A stretch of DNA of 32,280 bases from Saprospirales bacterium (lineage in GTDB: Bacteria > Bacteroidota > Bacteroidia > Chitinophagales > Saprospiraceae). The stretch's first letter is position 1. The number at the start of each line of letters is the position of its first letter. Positions 7,173 through 15,037 of the stretch are shown here, piece after piece. The DNA lies in assembly GCA_007693915.1 (NCBI GenBank), contig RECS01000082.1:1-32280 (forward strand). Direction: 5' to 3'. The translations under genes were made by a program, and so were the position numbers. The notes beneath the pieces were generated by a model. It was not told the DNA's origin. It saw nothing but the letters and a program-made list of their open reading frames with translations, and ran no database searches.

Positions 7173-9098
7173 TTACTGAAAAATTGTCGGATCAAGCTCG
7201 AAAGCACGTTGAAGATAAAAAGCACTTTCCTCCATTCTACCAACTTGTTCCATTACCATGCCTATGGCGTAATTTATCCTTGCATCTTCGCGACCGACTT
7301 CTAATCCATACTGAAGGTAAAATGCTGCCTCATTGACAAAGCCCGCAGGTAAAAGGTAGTTATAACTAAGATCATAGTAAAAGTCCGTAAGTTTATCTCT
7401 TGCCCAGGCACGCTGATTTAGGTATTCCATATATTCCCTTACAAATTGAATTCTGGGATTTACTACGAGGACTTCTTTAAACTCCATCAGCAAACGGTCT
7501 AAATCACTATGATTGCGATAGCGCTCTGCTGCAATACCTGCCCTCATTTGAAGTGCTTGATTATATGAAGGATGAACTTCAAGAGCACGGCCGATATAAT
7601 GATCAGCTTTATTTAAATATCGATTTTTCTCGTCCTGATCTGTAGCATCGCGATACTTATTGAACATGGCAGTACCGTAAAAAAGATTTGCTCTCGCACT
7701 ATTGGGATTGGCAATTACTGCACTACTATTCAGGGCTTCAGGACTACTCCAGGCAGGAATCCTGTACTGTGTATAAATTGCAAAACCTATAATGTGAATC
7801 GCCATAACGACTATACTTACCGGTTTTACCCAACCTCTACCGGATAGCATATTATCCGGCAAATCTTTCATGAAAAAATAGGTCAGAATGGCACAATAAG
7901 CGAGAGAAGATATGTAAATAAAACGCTCATTCATGAAGGTACCCACCGGGAAAAATATGTTTGAAACAATGGAAAGAGTGGCAAAAAAATAAATTATCCA
8001 AAAGGAATAGAAACTCCGTTTACGCAATCCTATTAGGGCAACTACAGCCATCAAAAGGTAAACCGCTAAACTAATTAACACCCAGGGATTTACCCACTCC
8101 TGAATAGCAATAGCATAAGGATAATAATCATGTGAAAGCGGATGTGGATTAAACAACAACTGAACGTATTTACCCAAAGTAAACATAATCGTAGCGGCTT
8201 TTTGAGGGCCATTCATCTCTATAAATGGATTATTCATAAGGTCTGTGATTTCCTGTCCACTCGACAAAAAATAACCAATGACAGAAGTACGAATAATCAA
8301 ATACAATGCGACTGCCAATAAACTAACCAAAAACACTGGCAAAATATATCTTATCGGTCGATCAGTGAAAAAGTAAAGTGCAGCTGGGATTACAGCCAGA
8401 AAAGTGATGGCGTTTTCTTTAGACATTAATCCAAGGAATAAAAATGCAAACACCCAGACCAAATGAGACAAGGACTTTTTGTCAACATACCTAAAAGAAA
8501 AATACAACGCAGCTAAAGCTCCCAAAAATGCCATTATTTCATCTCTGCCTTTGATATTAGCTACAACTTCGGTGTGGATGGGATGAACCGCAAAAAGCAA
8601 AGCTGTAAGGAAAGGTACTCCAATATACCATTTAGCCTTAATTCTGTTTTTCAAGGGAACAAGCAAAAACATCAGCCTGAATATCAAGACCATAGTGAGA
8701 CCATACAAAAGACCATTACCTATATGGTGAACCGTGGGATTGAGACCAAAAAACTCTACTTCCAAAGCAAAAGTCACTATACTCAAAGGTCGGTATCTTC
8801 CACCCTCAACCAAATCTTGTTGTTCACCCAGATACCCCTCAAAACTTTCGCGACTTAAAATATCCCAAATCCCGGAAATTCCTTCTTTAGTAAAATTATT
8901 CTCTGAAATTACAATTTTATCATCGAGAATATAATCGTAATCTAATGCGGGGAGGTATAAGACAAAGGATACAATAAACAGAGTGACAGCGGCTAGAACA
9001 TTCCCTCTTGTCCAGAACTGTCCATCAAAGAGAGTTAAGAGTTTAATTTTTCTCCCTTGACTCTTAGTTGCACCTTTATTTCTCTCTCTTTTTTTCAT
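7173..9098 (-). CDS. TMTC-like multipass membrane protein with C-terminal TPRs, probable GT-C glycosyltransferase
   Basis: The 641-residue product has a basic N-terminus (1-20), about ten hydrophobic segments between 32 and 450, and a C-terminal tetratricopeptide region (about 465-641, e.g. LNKADHYIGRALEVHPSYNQAL and AFYLQRAFELDP). The arrangement and motifs resemble TMTC proteins, animal O-mannosyltransferases of the GT-C fold: an acidic pair LDDK after the first membrane segment (59-61), RYRPL (101-105), HPIHTEVVANIKGRDE (172-187) and SKENA (226-230). By analogy it would use a lipid-linked sugar to glycosylate protein on the outer face of the inner membrane; that is inference. Start at ATG 9098, with a plausible promoter just upstream. 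The gene is followed after 1 nt by dprA. Confidence 0.75.
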   Translation of the reverse strand: MKKRERNKGATKSQGRKIKLLTLFDGQFWTRGNVLAAVTLFIVSFVLYLPALDYDYILDDKIVISENNFTKEGISGIWDILSRESFEGYLGEQQDLVEGGRYRPLSIVTFALEVEFFGLNPTVHHIGNGLLYGLTMVLIFRLMFLLVPLKNRIKAKWYIGVPFLTALLFAVHPIHTEVVANIKGRDEIMAFLGALAALYFSFRYVDKKSLSHLVWVFAFLFLGLMSKENAITFLAVIPAALYFFTDRPIRYILPVFLVSLLAVALYLIIRTSVIGYFLSSGQEITDLMNNPFIEMNGPQKAATIMFTLGKYVQLLFNPHPLSHDYYPYAIAIQEWVNPWVLISLAVYLLMAVVALIGLRKRSFYSFWIIYFFATLSIVSNIFFPVGTFMNERFIYISSLAYCAILTYFFMKDLPDNMLSGRGWVKPVSIVVMAIHIIGFAIYTQYRIPAWSSPEALNSSAVIANPNSARANLFYGTAMFNKYRDATDQDEKNRYLNKADHYIGRALEVHPSYNQALQMRAGIAAERYRNHSDLDRLLMEFKEVLVVNPRIQFVREYMEYLNQRAWARDKLTDFYYDLSYNYLLPAGFVNEAAFYLQYGLEVGREDARINYAIGMVMEQVGRMEESAFYLQRAFELDPTIFQ

Positions 9099-9118
9099 TT
9101 TTTATTGTCTGTCATTCA

Positions 9119-9153
9119 GAAAATTAACAACACCTGAATTTAGTATTCAAAAA
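9119..9153 (-). promoter_or_regulatory. Candidate promoter for the TMTC-like/dprA operon
   Basis: On the minus strand TTTTTG (9153-9148) resembles the -33 element, and after 21 nt TAATTTTC (9126-9119) resembles the -7 element TAnnTTTG with one mismatch. Transcription would begin about 14 nt before the ATG at 9098. Confidence 0.35.
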
Positions 9154-9349
9154 CACAATTGAGGTGGATTTAAAAAATGTAAAAATAGTAAAAACTTAAT
9201 TAACAAAATCGCTCCTTACTTATTTGTAATCAATAAAATTCTCATAAAATTTGCTATAATGATACCATTTTTTTTTAGATAAATAATGAGAATAGAAGAT
9301 TATTCATTGACCTTCTTTCTTTGTTGAAAACTGGATTTATTGCAAATAA

Positions 9350-9526
9350 TTGATCATTTTTATCAAAAAACCAAGATATCTAAACTTTGCAACCTATACC
9401 TATTCGAATGCCGTGCAAATACTTACAAAATACTTGATTTGCGTAGCTAAACAGCTCGACCTCTTAAAAAACAGAAATTGCTTAACATCAAGGAAATACT
9501 TTTTGATAGCTCTATTCAGCCTTTAA
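9350..9526 (+). other. Unassigned intergenic stretch with a short open frame and promoter-like box
   Basis: The gap 9099-9593 (495 bp) holds no convincing gene. Apart from the operon promoter at its left end, the notable part is a plus-strand frame of 58 codons from 9350 to a TAA at 9524-9526; its best-looking stretch reads SNAVQILTKYLICVAKQLDL (about 9401-9460). A TAAACTTTG sequence at 9381-9389, close to the -7 consensus but with one extra base, precedes it. GCAAAT/ATTTGC inverted repeats lie at about 9415-9441. It might be a decayed repeat or an unrecognised RNA. The remainder (9160-9345) is very AT-rich and I see nothing in it. Confidence 0.25.
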
Positions 9527-9593
9527 TTAGTATTAGAAGAGTGTTTTCTTAACAAACAGCGCTTTTTGTTTTTACTCGACTGAATAATCCGGG

Positions 9594-12323
9594 TTAAATA
9601 TCAAATGCTTGCTGAAGAATAGACTCCTGTTGCTTGTCATGCACCTTCTTAAATCCCGTTGCAGGTGAAGCACTTTGCGGCCTACTAATTACCTTAATAT
9701 TTCCGCATCCAAAGGTAGTTGCGACAAACCACCATGCTCCCATATTAAAAGGTTCTTCCTGAACCCAATAGAGTTCAGCGTTACCATACTTTTTGAAAAG
9801 CTCTTTAAGCTGATTCATCGGAAAGGGATACAACTGCTCTACACGAATAATAGGAATAGCCTTGATATCATGATCGTCTCTGTACTTTTTCAGATCATAA
9901 AAAACTTTTCCACTGCAAAGCAATATTCGCTTGGCTTTAACTTTTTTCCTTTCAGTGTAAATGGGGTCATCAAGTACCTCCTGAAACCTCTTATTACTGA
10001 AAAAATCACTCATATCACTGATACATTCGGGATGTCTCAAAAGTGATTTAGGAGCCATAATAATCAGCGGTTTTCTAAAATCCCAAGTTAGCTGTCTTCG
10101 CAATATATGGAAAAGGTTAGCGGGCGTAGTCATATTGGCTACCACAATATTATTGTTAGCACATGCCTGAAGAAAACGCTCCAGCCTCGCGCTGGAATGC
10201 TCAGGTCCCTGCCCTTCAAATCCATGTGGAAGCAGCATAACCAAACCACTCATCCGCTGCCATTTGCTTTCTGCTGCGGTAATGTATTGATCTACGATCA
10301 CTTGTGCGCCATTAAAAAAGTCACCAAACTGAGCCTCCCAAATGATGAGGCTTTCTGGTGTGGCAAGAGAATAACCATACTCAAACCCCAAAACAGCAAA
10401 TTCAGATAAAAGGGAATTATAGATTCGGAATTTTGCTTGATTATCGGAAAGATTACTTAGGCGATTGTATTCCTCATAGGTATCCTTATCGTAAAAAATA
10501 CTATGTCTGTGAGAAAAAGTTCCTCTTTTAACATCCTGACCGCTCATCCTGATGTCGCTACCATCTTCGAGTATAGAGGCATATGCCAATAGCTCAGCCA
10601 TACCCCAATCCAATGTATTGTCCTTTTTCAGTGTTTGCACTGCCTTAAGCAGACGGTTGACTTTGCCTAAGGGGGTAAATCCCTTCGGGACATTGATTAA
10701 TTTACGCAAGAGTTGTATGACTCTATCCTTTGTAATCCCAGTCCTTGGGGAGGACTCAAAATCAATATTTTCAACTTTTTTTCTTAGCATTCTCCATGCT
10801 TGCTCAGGCTCCTGATATTCATATGGCAAGGACTCCTCCTTAACTGATTCCAACCTTTTCTGCAAATCAGACCAAAACTTTTTCTCCAGAGATTCAGCCA
10901 ATTTGGTTTCCACATCTCCCCTTGAAGTAAGTCGATCAACGTATACTTTTCTAGGATTGGGATGCTTGTTGACAATATTGTACATTTCGGGTTGAGTGAA
11001 CTTGGGATCATCACCCTCATTATGTCCGTGCTTGCGATAACAGACCATATCGATAAAAACATCCACTTGGAATTTTTGTCTGAACTCCATCGCCAGCTTG
11101 ACGCAATACACCACGGCTTCCGGATCGTCTCCATTGACGTGAAAAATAGGTGCCTGAATCATATTTCCAACACCTGTGCTATAGGTTGAAGACCTCGCAT
11201 CGTCAAAATCTGTGGTAAAGCCAATCTGATTATTGATAACCAAGTGAACAGTACCGCCGGTAAAATAACCAGCCAACTGACTCATTTGTGCAGTTTCATA
11301 GACAACACCCTGTCCCGCAATAGCTGCATCACCATGAATAAGAACAGGACATATTTTTCTAAAATCTGTGTCATAAAGTATATCCGCTTTAGCTCTTGAG
11401 AAACCAATCACTACAGGATTTACAGATTCTAAGTGCGAAGGATTAGGCACCAACTTCAAATTGACTTGCTTACCTGCGGGAGTATCTACCAAAGAAGAAT
11501 AACCTAAATGATATTTGACATCACCATCGCCAAAACTCAAATCCGGCACCGCTGTACCCTCAAACTCATTAAAAATATGTTCATAGGTCTTACCCATAAT
11601 ATTCGCGAGCACATTCAACCTCCCTCTGTGAGCCATTCCAATCACAATTTCTTCAACTCCGGTTTTACTACCTTCATTAATAACGGCATCTAAGGCAGGT
11701 ATAGCAGATTCTCCACCTTCAAGAGAAAATCTTTTTTGCCCAATATATTTAGTATGTAAAAAGCGTTCAAAAACTTCTGCACCATTTAATTTTTCCAGAA
11801 TCCTTTTCTTTGTCTCTAAATCCAGACCGTAATCATCTACATTTCTTATGGATTCAATTTTTTCTTTCAACCACCTGCGTTCTTCTTTATTCTTTATGTG
11901 GGTAAACTCATAGCCAATGTTTCCACAATAAATTTTATTCAGGCGATCTAATATCTCTTTCAGACTTGAATTAGCCATGCCTATTTCAGTACCTGCATAA
12001 AACTTTTTATTCAAATCTTCATCCGACAAACCGTAATCTGACAAATCAAGATGCGGTTTACGGTCTTTCCTCTGTTTTATCGGATTAGTAGTCGAAAGCA
12101 AGTGTCCTCTCGCACGAAACCCCTGAATAATTGAAAAAACTGCTAATTCCTTTTTTAGGTCTCCACCATCCGGACTTTTTCCATTCCCTGACAGCGCAAA
12201 CTCAAAGCCCTCAAAAAACAAGCGCCAACCTTCCTCTATCGTAGAAGGCTCGTTCTTAAACTTTAAATACATAGTATCAATGTATTGCGGGTGTGCATTA
12301 AACACATAAGAATATTGGGACAT
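9594..12323 (-). CDS. sucA: 2-oxoglutarate dehydrogenase E1 component
   Basis: The 909-residue product is the TPP-dependent E1 of the 2-oxoglutarate dehydrogenase complex, the TCA step from 2-oxoglutarate to succinyl-CoA. The N-terminus (YSYVFNAHPQYIDTMYLKFK) is the E2-binding type segment. Catalytic and cofactor motifs include GMAHRGRLN (229-237), GDAAIAGQG (331-339), NNQIGFTT (364-371) and YRKHGHNEGDDP (429-440). The C-terminal transketolase-like half has WEAQFGDFFNGAQVIVDQY and HGFEGQGPEHSSAR, then the end domain ELYWVQEEPFNMGAWWF. Length is near the usual 920-940. The expected partner sucB is not downstream here: the next 495 bp are intergenic, so E2 must be encoded elsewhere. The ATG at 12323 gives the standard start. 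No convincing promoter box is visible. Confidence 0.97.
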   Translation of the reverse strand: MSQYSYVFNAHPQYIDTMYLKFKNEPSTIEEGWRLFFEGFEFALSGNGKSPDGGDLKKELAVFSIIQGFRARGHLLSTTNPIKQRKDRKPHLDLSDYGLSDEDLNKKFYAGTEIGMANSSLKEILDRLNKIYCGNIGYEFTHIKNKEERRWLKEKIESIRNVDDYGLDLETKKRILEKLNGAEVFERFLHTKYIGQKRFSLEGGESAIPALDAVINEGSKTGVEEIVIGMAHRGRLNVLANIMGKTYEHIFNEFEGTAVPDLSFGDGDVKYHLGYSSLVDTPAGKQVNLKLVPNPSHLESVNPVVIGFSRAKADILYDTDFRKICPVLIHGDAAIAGQGVVYETAQMSQLAGYFTGGTVHLVINNQIGFTTDFDDARSSTYSTGVGNMIQAPIFHVNGDDPEAVVYCVKLAMEFRQKFQVDVFIDMVCYRKHGHNEGDDPKFTQPEMYNIVNKHPNPRKVYVDRLTSRGDVETKLAESLEKKFWSDLQKRLESVKEESLPYEYQEPEQAWRMLRKKVENIDFESSPRTGITKDRVIQLLRKLINVPKGFTPLGKVNRLLKAVQTLKKDNTLDWGMAELLAYASILEDGSDIRMSGQDVKRGTFSHRHSIFYDKDTYEEYNRLSNLSDNQAKFRIYNSLLSEFAVLGFEYGYSLATPESLIIWEAQFGDFFNGAQVIVDQYITAAESKWQRMSGLVMLLPHGFEGQGPEHSSARLERFLQACANNNIVVANMTTPANLFHILRRQLTWDFRKPLIIMAPKSLLRHPECISDMSDFFSNKRFQEVLDDPIYTERKKVKAKRILLCSGKVFYDLKKYRDDHDIKAIPIIRVEQLYPFPMNQLKELFKKYGNAELYWVQEEPFNMGAWWFVATTFGCGNIKVISRPQSASPATGFKKVHDKQQESILQQAFDI

Positions 12324-12390
12324 TAGTTTTTAATTTTTATTATTTCAGCCAATCACAAACTTGAATAATTAGCGGGTTAACTCCAGAACC

Positions 12391-12545
12391 CCCTTTCTAT
12401 TGCAAATATCTGTAATATTTTATATTCAGGATAACTTAACCAAAACTTTATAGTTAACTTCAACAGAATTTATGTCAGCTAAGTTTATGTCTTTGGCATT
12501 CATAACTTGATGAGTCCACTCCGAAAATCCCTTTCTATTACAAAT
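12391..12545 (-). repeat. Pair of degenerate direct repeats, 138 bp apart
   Basis: CCCTTTCTATTGCAAAT (12391-12407) recurs as CCCTTTCTATTACAAAT (12529-12545), one mismatch in 17. Similarity continues to the left (ACTCC and AA matched at the same offsets). On the minus strand both copies fall in the same frame and encode ICNRKG; the right copy is inside the 84-codon ORF, while the left copy lies just past its stop and runs on as ICNRKGVLELTR followed by a stop. Confidence 0.7.
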
Positions 12546-12680
12546 TGCTACAAAATCCGATATCTTCGTTATCGGACAAAATCTTTCCTCAACGTCTCGT
12601 ACCGTCCCAAATGACGAGACTAGATATCTGCGAGACATTTCACCCTCTTCCTTGATATTGAATTTTTCGTTCATTTTCAT
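12426..12680 (-). CDS. Small repeat-associated ORF of uncertain coding status
   Basis: I do not recognise the 84-residue product. It has two candidate starts (MKM), no signal peptide or membrane segment, a mixed N-terminal half (SRRYLVSSFGTVRDVEERF) and a C-terminal half ICNRKGFSEWTHQ...VNYKVLVKLS. It may be a real orphan gene, or a frame that happens to be open across a repeat element: its codons 52-57 coincide exactly with one arm of an 18-bp inverted repeat whose other arm lies in its leader, and ICNRKG belongs to a direct repeat. A 10-codon upstream frame (ATG at 12709) ends in a TGA overlapping this ATG. Two small hairpins (12556-12576; arms 12594-12600 and 12614-12620) lie within it. 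Confidence 0.35.
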   Translation of the reverse strand: MKMNEKFNIKEEGEMSRRYLVSSFGTVRDVEERFCPITKISDFVAICNRKGFSEWTHQVMNAKDINLADINSVEVNYKVLVKLS

Positions 12681-12709
12681 GACGAAAATTGTTTTCGGAG
12701 TGGACTCAT
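12510..12709. repeat. Perfect 18-bp inverted repeat spanning 200 bp
   Basis: ATGAGTCCACTCCGAAAA (12510-12527) is the exact reverse complement of TTTTCGGAGTGGACTCAT (12692-12709). Pairing stops cleanly at both ends. The span covers the leader and first 57 codons of the small minus-strand ORF. No obvious target-site duplication flanks it, so it is not clearly a MITE; it could fold in RNA or mark a degenerate mobile element. Confidence 0.85.
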
Positions 12710-12741
12710 TGATTAAATTAGGTCAAAAAAACGCATCCTTT

Positions 12742-13071
12742 TTACAAGCTTTCAGGTGCTAATTTCACCTTTAAGCCATCAAGCTTTTCAGTGATTTTTA
12801 TCTGGCAGCCCAATCTGCTGTTCTCCATCACATCGAAAGCCTGATCAAGCATATCCTCTTCATCTTCTGTCGCCTCATTTAATTCATGCTCAGAAAGAAC
12901 ATAGACATGACAAGTAGAGCAAAGTGCCATACCACCGCAGGTTGCTTGTATATCGTATCCACTACCTTTCAGTACCTCCATAAGATTCAAGTTCATGTCA
13001 ACCGGTGCTTCCACTAAATTGTGTGCATCATCACGGTCTGTAACTTCAATTTTGATTAATCCGTTTTCCAT
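12742..13071 (-). CDS. Adrenodoxin-type [2Fe-2S] ferredoxin
   Basis: The 109-residue product is a soluble electron carrier of the adrenodoxin / ISC-type ferredoxin family. The cluster ligands are Cys45, Cys51, Cys54 (CGGMALCSTC, spacing C-x5-C-x2-C) and Cys89 (RLGCQI), as in the family. The N-terminal beta strands (LIKIEVTDRDDAHNLVEAPV) and an acidic helix (EATEDEEDML, about 66-75) expected to dock the reductase are visible. The gene begins 9 nt after the stop of the ferredoxin-NADP reductase gene on the same strand, so the two almost surely form one electron-transfer module fed by NADPH. No iron-sulfur assembly gene is near, so the final electron acceptor is unknown. Full length, ATG start. 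Confidence 0.93.
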   Translation of the reverse strand: MENGLIKIEVTDRDDAHNLVEAPVDMNLNLMEVLKGSGYDIQATCGGMALCSTCHVYVLSEHELNEATEDEEDMLDQAFDVMENSRLGCQIKITEKLDGLKVKLAPESL

Positions 13072-13080
13072 TACATTAAA

Positions 13081-14085
13081 TTATAATCCGTCAATTCCTG
13101 TAACGGTGGTGTATTTAAAAGATAACTTTTTATCCGGGTGAATAATTTTATAAGCAGATTGACACATCAGTGTAGCCTCATGAAATCCACATAGTATCAA
13201 TTTTAATTTGCCGGGATAGGTATTGATATCACCAATAGCAAAAATGCCTTCTATATTAGTAGAGTAATCAAAGGTGTTGACTCTAATGGCATTGTTTTCT
13301 ATTTCCAGCCCCCAGTCGCCAATAGGTCCAAGCTTGGGAAGTAATCCAAAAAGAGGAATAAAACTATCCGTCTCCAAATGTATTGCGCCCTCAGTCTTTT
13401 GATTGATAACTACCTTCTCTAATTGCTGTTCCCCTACCAAACCTACTACCTGAGCACTGGTAATTAATTTTATTTGTCCACTTTCGCTCAACGCTTTTAC
13501 TTTTGATACAGAATCCAGTGCACCTCTAAAACCCTCTCTCCGATGGACAAGAGTAACTTGCTCTGCAATTTCAGCTAAAATAATGGTCCAGTCCAATGCA
13601 GAATCTCCACCACCAGCAACCACTACTTTCTGTCCGCGAAACTGTTCCGGATCCTTAATCATGTAATATACACCATTATCTTCGTAATCCGCTATGTTGG
13701 GGATAGGTGGCTTTCTAGGCTCAAAGGATCCCAGTCCACCAGCGATAGCAACCACTGGTGCTTTGTGCGATGTGCCTTTATTGGTAGTAACTATAAAATT
13801 ACCATCTGTATCCCTTTCTATGGTTTCAGCACGTTCTCCAAGGGTAAAACCAGGTTTGAAGGGGGCAATTTGTTCCATCAAATTATTAACCAGTTCGCCG
13901 GCATCAACAGTCGGATAACCGGGTATGTCATAAATGGGCTTTTTTGGATAAATCTCTGTCAGCTGTCCTCCAGGTTGAGCTAAACTATCAATTAGGTGGC
14001 ATTTAAGCTTCAATAATCCTGCCTCAAAAACTGCAAAAAGTCCTGTAGGACCGGCACCGATGATAAGGATATCGGTTTGAATCAT
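13081..14085 (-). CDS. Thioredoxin-reductase-type ferredoxin-NADP(+) reductase
   Basis: The 334-residue flavoprotein matches the TrxR-like FNR family (YumC type): FAD-binding GAGPTG (10-15), GGQLTEIYPKKPIYDIPGYP (39-58), NAD(P)-binding GGGDSALD (158-165) followed by HRREGFRG (181-188), whose arginines favour NADPH, and the second FAD motif AIGDINTYPGK (283-293). The CxxC redox pair of true thioredoxin reductases is missing, which supports FNR over TrxR. It transfers electrons between NADPH and a ferredoxin, and the ferredoxin gene lies 9 nt downstream. Start is ATG 14085. The gene begins 52 nt after the enoyl-CoA hydratase stop and may be read with it. Confidence 0.92.
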   Translation of the reverse strand: MIQTDILIIGAGPTGLFAVFEAGLLKLKCHLIDSLAQPGGQLTEIYPKKPIYDIPGYPTVDAGELVNNLMEQIAPFKPGFTLGERAETIERDTDGNFIVTTNKGTSHKAPVVAIAGGLGSFEPRKPPIPNIADYEDNGVYYMIKDPEQFRGQKVVVAGGGDSALDWTIILAEIAEQVTLVHRREGFRGALDSVSKVKALSESGQIKLITSAQVVGLVGEQQLEKVVINQKTEGAIHLETDSFIPLFGLLPKLGPIGDWGLEIENNAIRVNTFDYSTNIEGIFAIGDINTYPGKLKLILCGFHEATLMCQSAYKIIHPDKKLSFKYTTVTGIDGL

Positions 14086-14137
14086 CTTTTTATTTTTTAA
14101 GTCGGTACAAATAATTGTATTATAGGTAAATTAAAAA

Positions 14138-14923
14138 TTACTGACCTTTAAAATTAGCAGATCTTTTTTCAACAAAAGCAGAAACGCCCTCCTGCAAATC
14201 CTCAGACCCCATACATCTGCCAAAAGCCTGAATCTCTTCTTCAAAACCATCCAACTCAGGATCGTAATATGCATTCACACAGTGAATTATTTCTTTAATA
14301 GCAAGGGGAGCCATTTTTGATACAGTTTGAATAATTGATTTTGCCCTGTCCAACAACTCTTCTTGCTTAACGACTTCGTTGACAAGACCTAATTGCTGTG
14401 CTTTTTCCGCATCAATCATTTCACAGGTCAATAGCAAATACATTGCCTGCGCCTTGCCAACATACCGCGCAAGGCGTTGGGTCGCAGAATATCCGGGTGT
14501 CAGTCCCAATTTTGCTTCAGGCTGACCAAAACGAGCATTCTCTGAAGCTATTCTCAGATGACAAGCCATAGCCAATTCCAACCCGCCTCCAAGCGCGAAT
14601 CCATTGATAGCAGCTATCACGGGAACGGGAGCTTTTTCAAAACGACCGAAAACTTCAACACCTTGGCGTGCTAGTTCAACACCCCCCTCCTTTGCTAAAT
14701 GAGGAAAATTTTTAATATCCGCACCGGCTGCAAAAGCCCGATCGCCCTCACCGGTAAGAATAATCCCGTGGAGCGTTTTATCCAAATTCAACAAATAGGC
14801 GAGTGCATTGTCCAGTTCATCTATCAATTCCGGGCTAAGTGCATTTAACGCTTTTGGTCTGTTGAGAAAAATGGTGGCTATACCCTCCTCTCGCTCTAAT
14901 CTAATATTTTTATATTCCTGCAT
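14138..14923 (-). CDS. Enoyl-CoA hydratase
   Basis: The 261-residue product is a crotonase-family enzyme that adds water to trans-2-enoyl-CoA. Oxyanion-hole segments AFAAGADIKNF (63-73) and NGFALGGGLELAMAC (107-121) and both catalytic glutamates (Glu116 in GGGLE and Glu136 in FGQPE) are present, which supports a hydratase rather than an isomerase or an inactive relative. Length is the usual ~260. The frame stays open upstream to 15022, but those 33 residues (many F, I, K) are not family-like and a consensus -7 box lies within them, so ATG 14923 (MQEYKNIRLE) is the start. Which pathway it serves, fatty-acid or amino-acid degradation, is not shown by its neighbours. Confidence 0.93.
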   Translation of the reverse strand: MQEYKNIRLEREEGIATIFLNRPKALNALSPELIDELDNALAYLLNLDKTLHGIILTGEGDRAFAAGADIKNFPHLAKEGGVELARQGVEVFGRFEKAPVPVIAAINGFALGGGLELAMACHLRIASENARFGQPEAKLGLTPGYSATQRLARYVGKAQAMYLLLTCEMIDAEKAQQLGLVNEVVKQEELLDRAKSIIQTVSKMAPLAIKEIIHCVNAYYDPELDGFEEEIQAFGRCMGSEDLQEGVSAFVEKRSANFKGQ

Positions 14924-14988
14924 GAGAGATTTTTTTATAAAAAAATGTAAGTTGGAAAAAAGAAAAAACCCTTTGTTCCTAAAGTCTG

Positions 14989-14996
14989 CAAAGATA
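14989..14996 (-). promoter_or_regulatory. Bacteroidota -7 box for the enoyl-CoA hydratase gene
   Basis: On the minus strand TATCTTTG (14996-14989), followed by CAGAC, is an exact TAnnTTTG match, with a TTTTTT tract about 24 nt upstream at the -33 position. It implies a leader of about 60 nt and excludes the longer open frame as coding. Confidence 0.6.
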
Positions 14997-15037
14997 AGGG
15001 AATAGGCTCTATTAAAAAACATTATTCAGGCAAAACC

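Noticed and set aside
7172-7243. N-terminal extension of dprA by 24 residues from a TTG
   Set aside because: It overlaps the end of the upstream gene, is hydrophobic and not family-like, and the ATG at 7171 gives a standard DprA start.
9385-9470. tRNA-like pieces on the minus strand (ATTCGAAT and an AGCTGTTTAGCT segment)
   Set aside because: The bases flanking the would-be T loop do not pair and no acceptor stem or anticodon arm forms.
14924-15022. N-terminal extension of the enoyl-CoA hydratase by 33 residues
   Set aside because: It is not family-like and contains the consensus -7 promoter box at 14989-14996.
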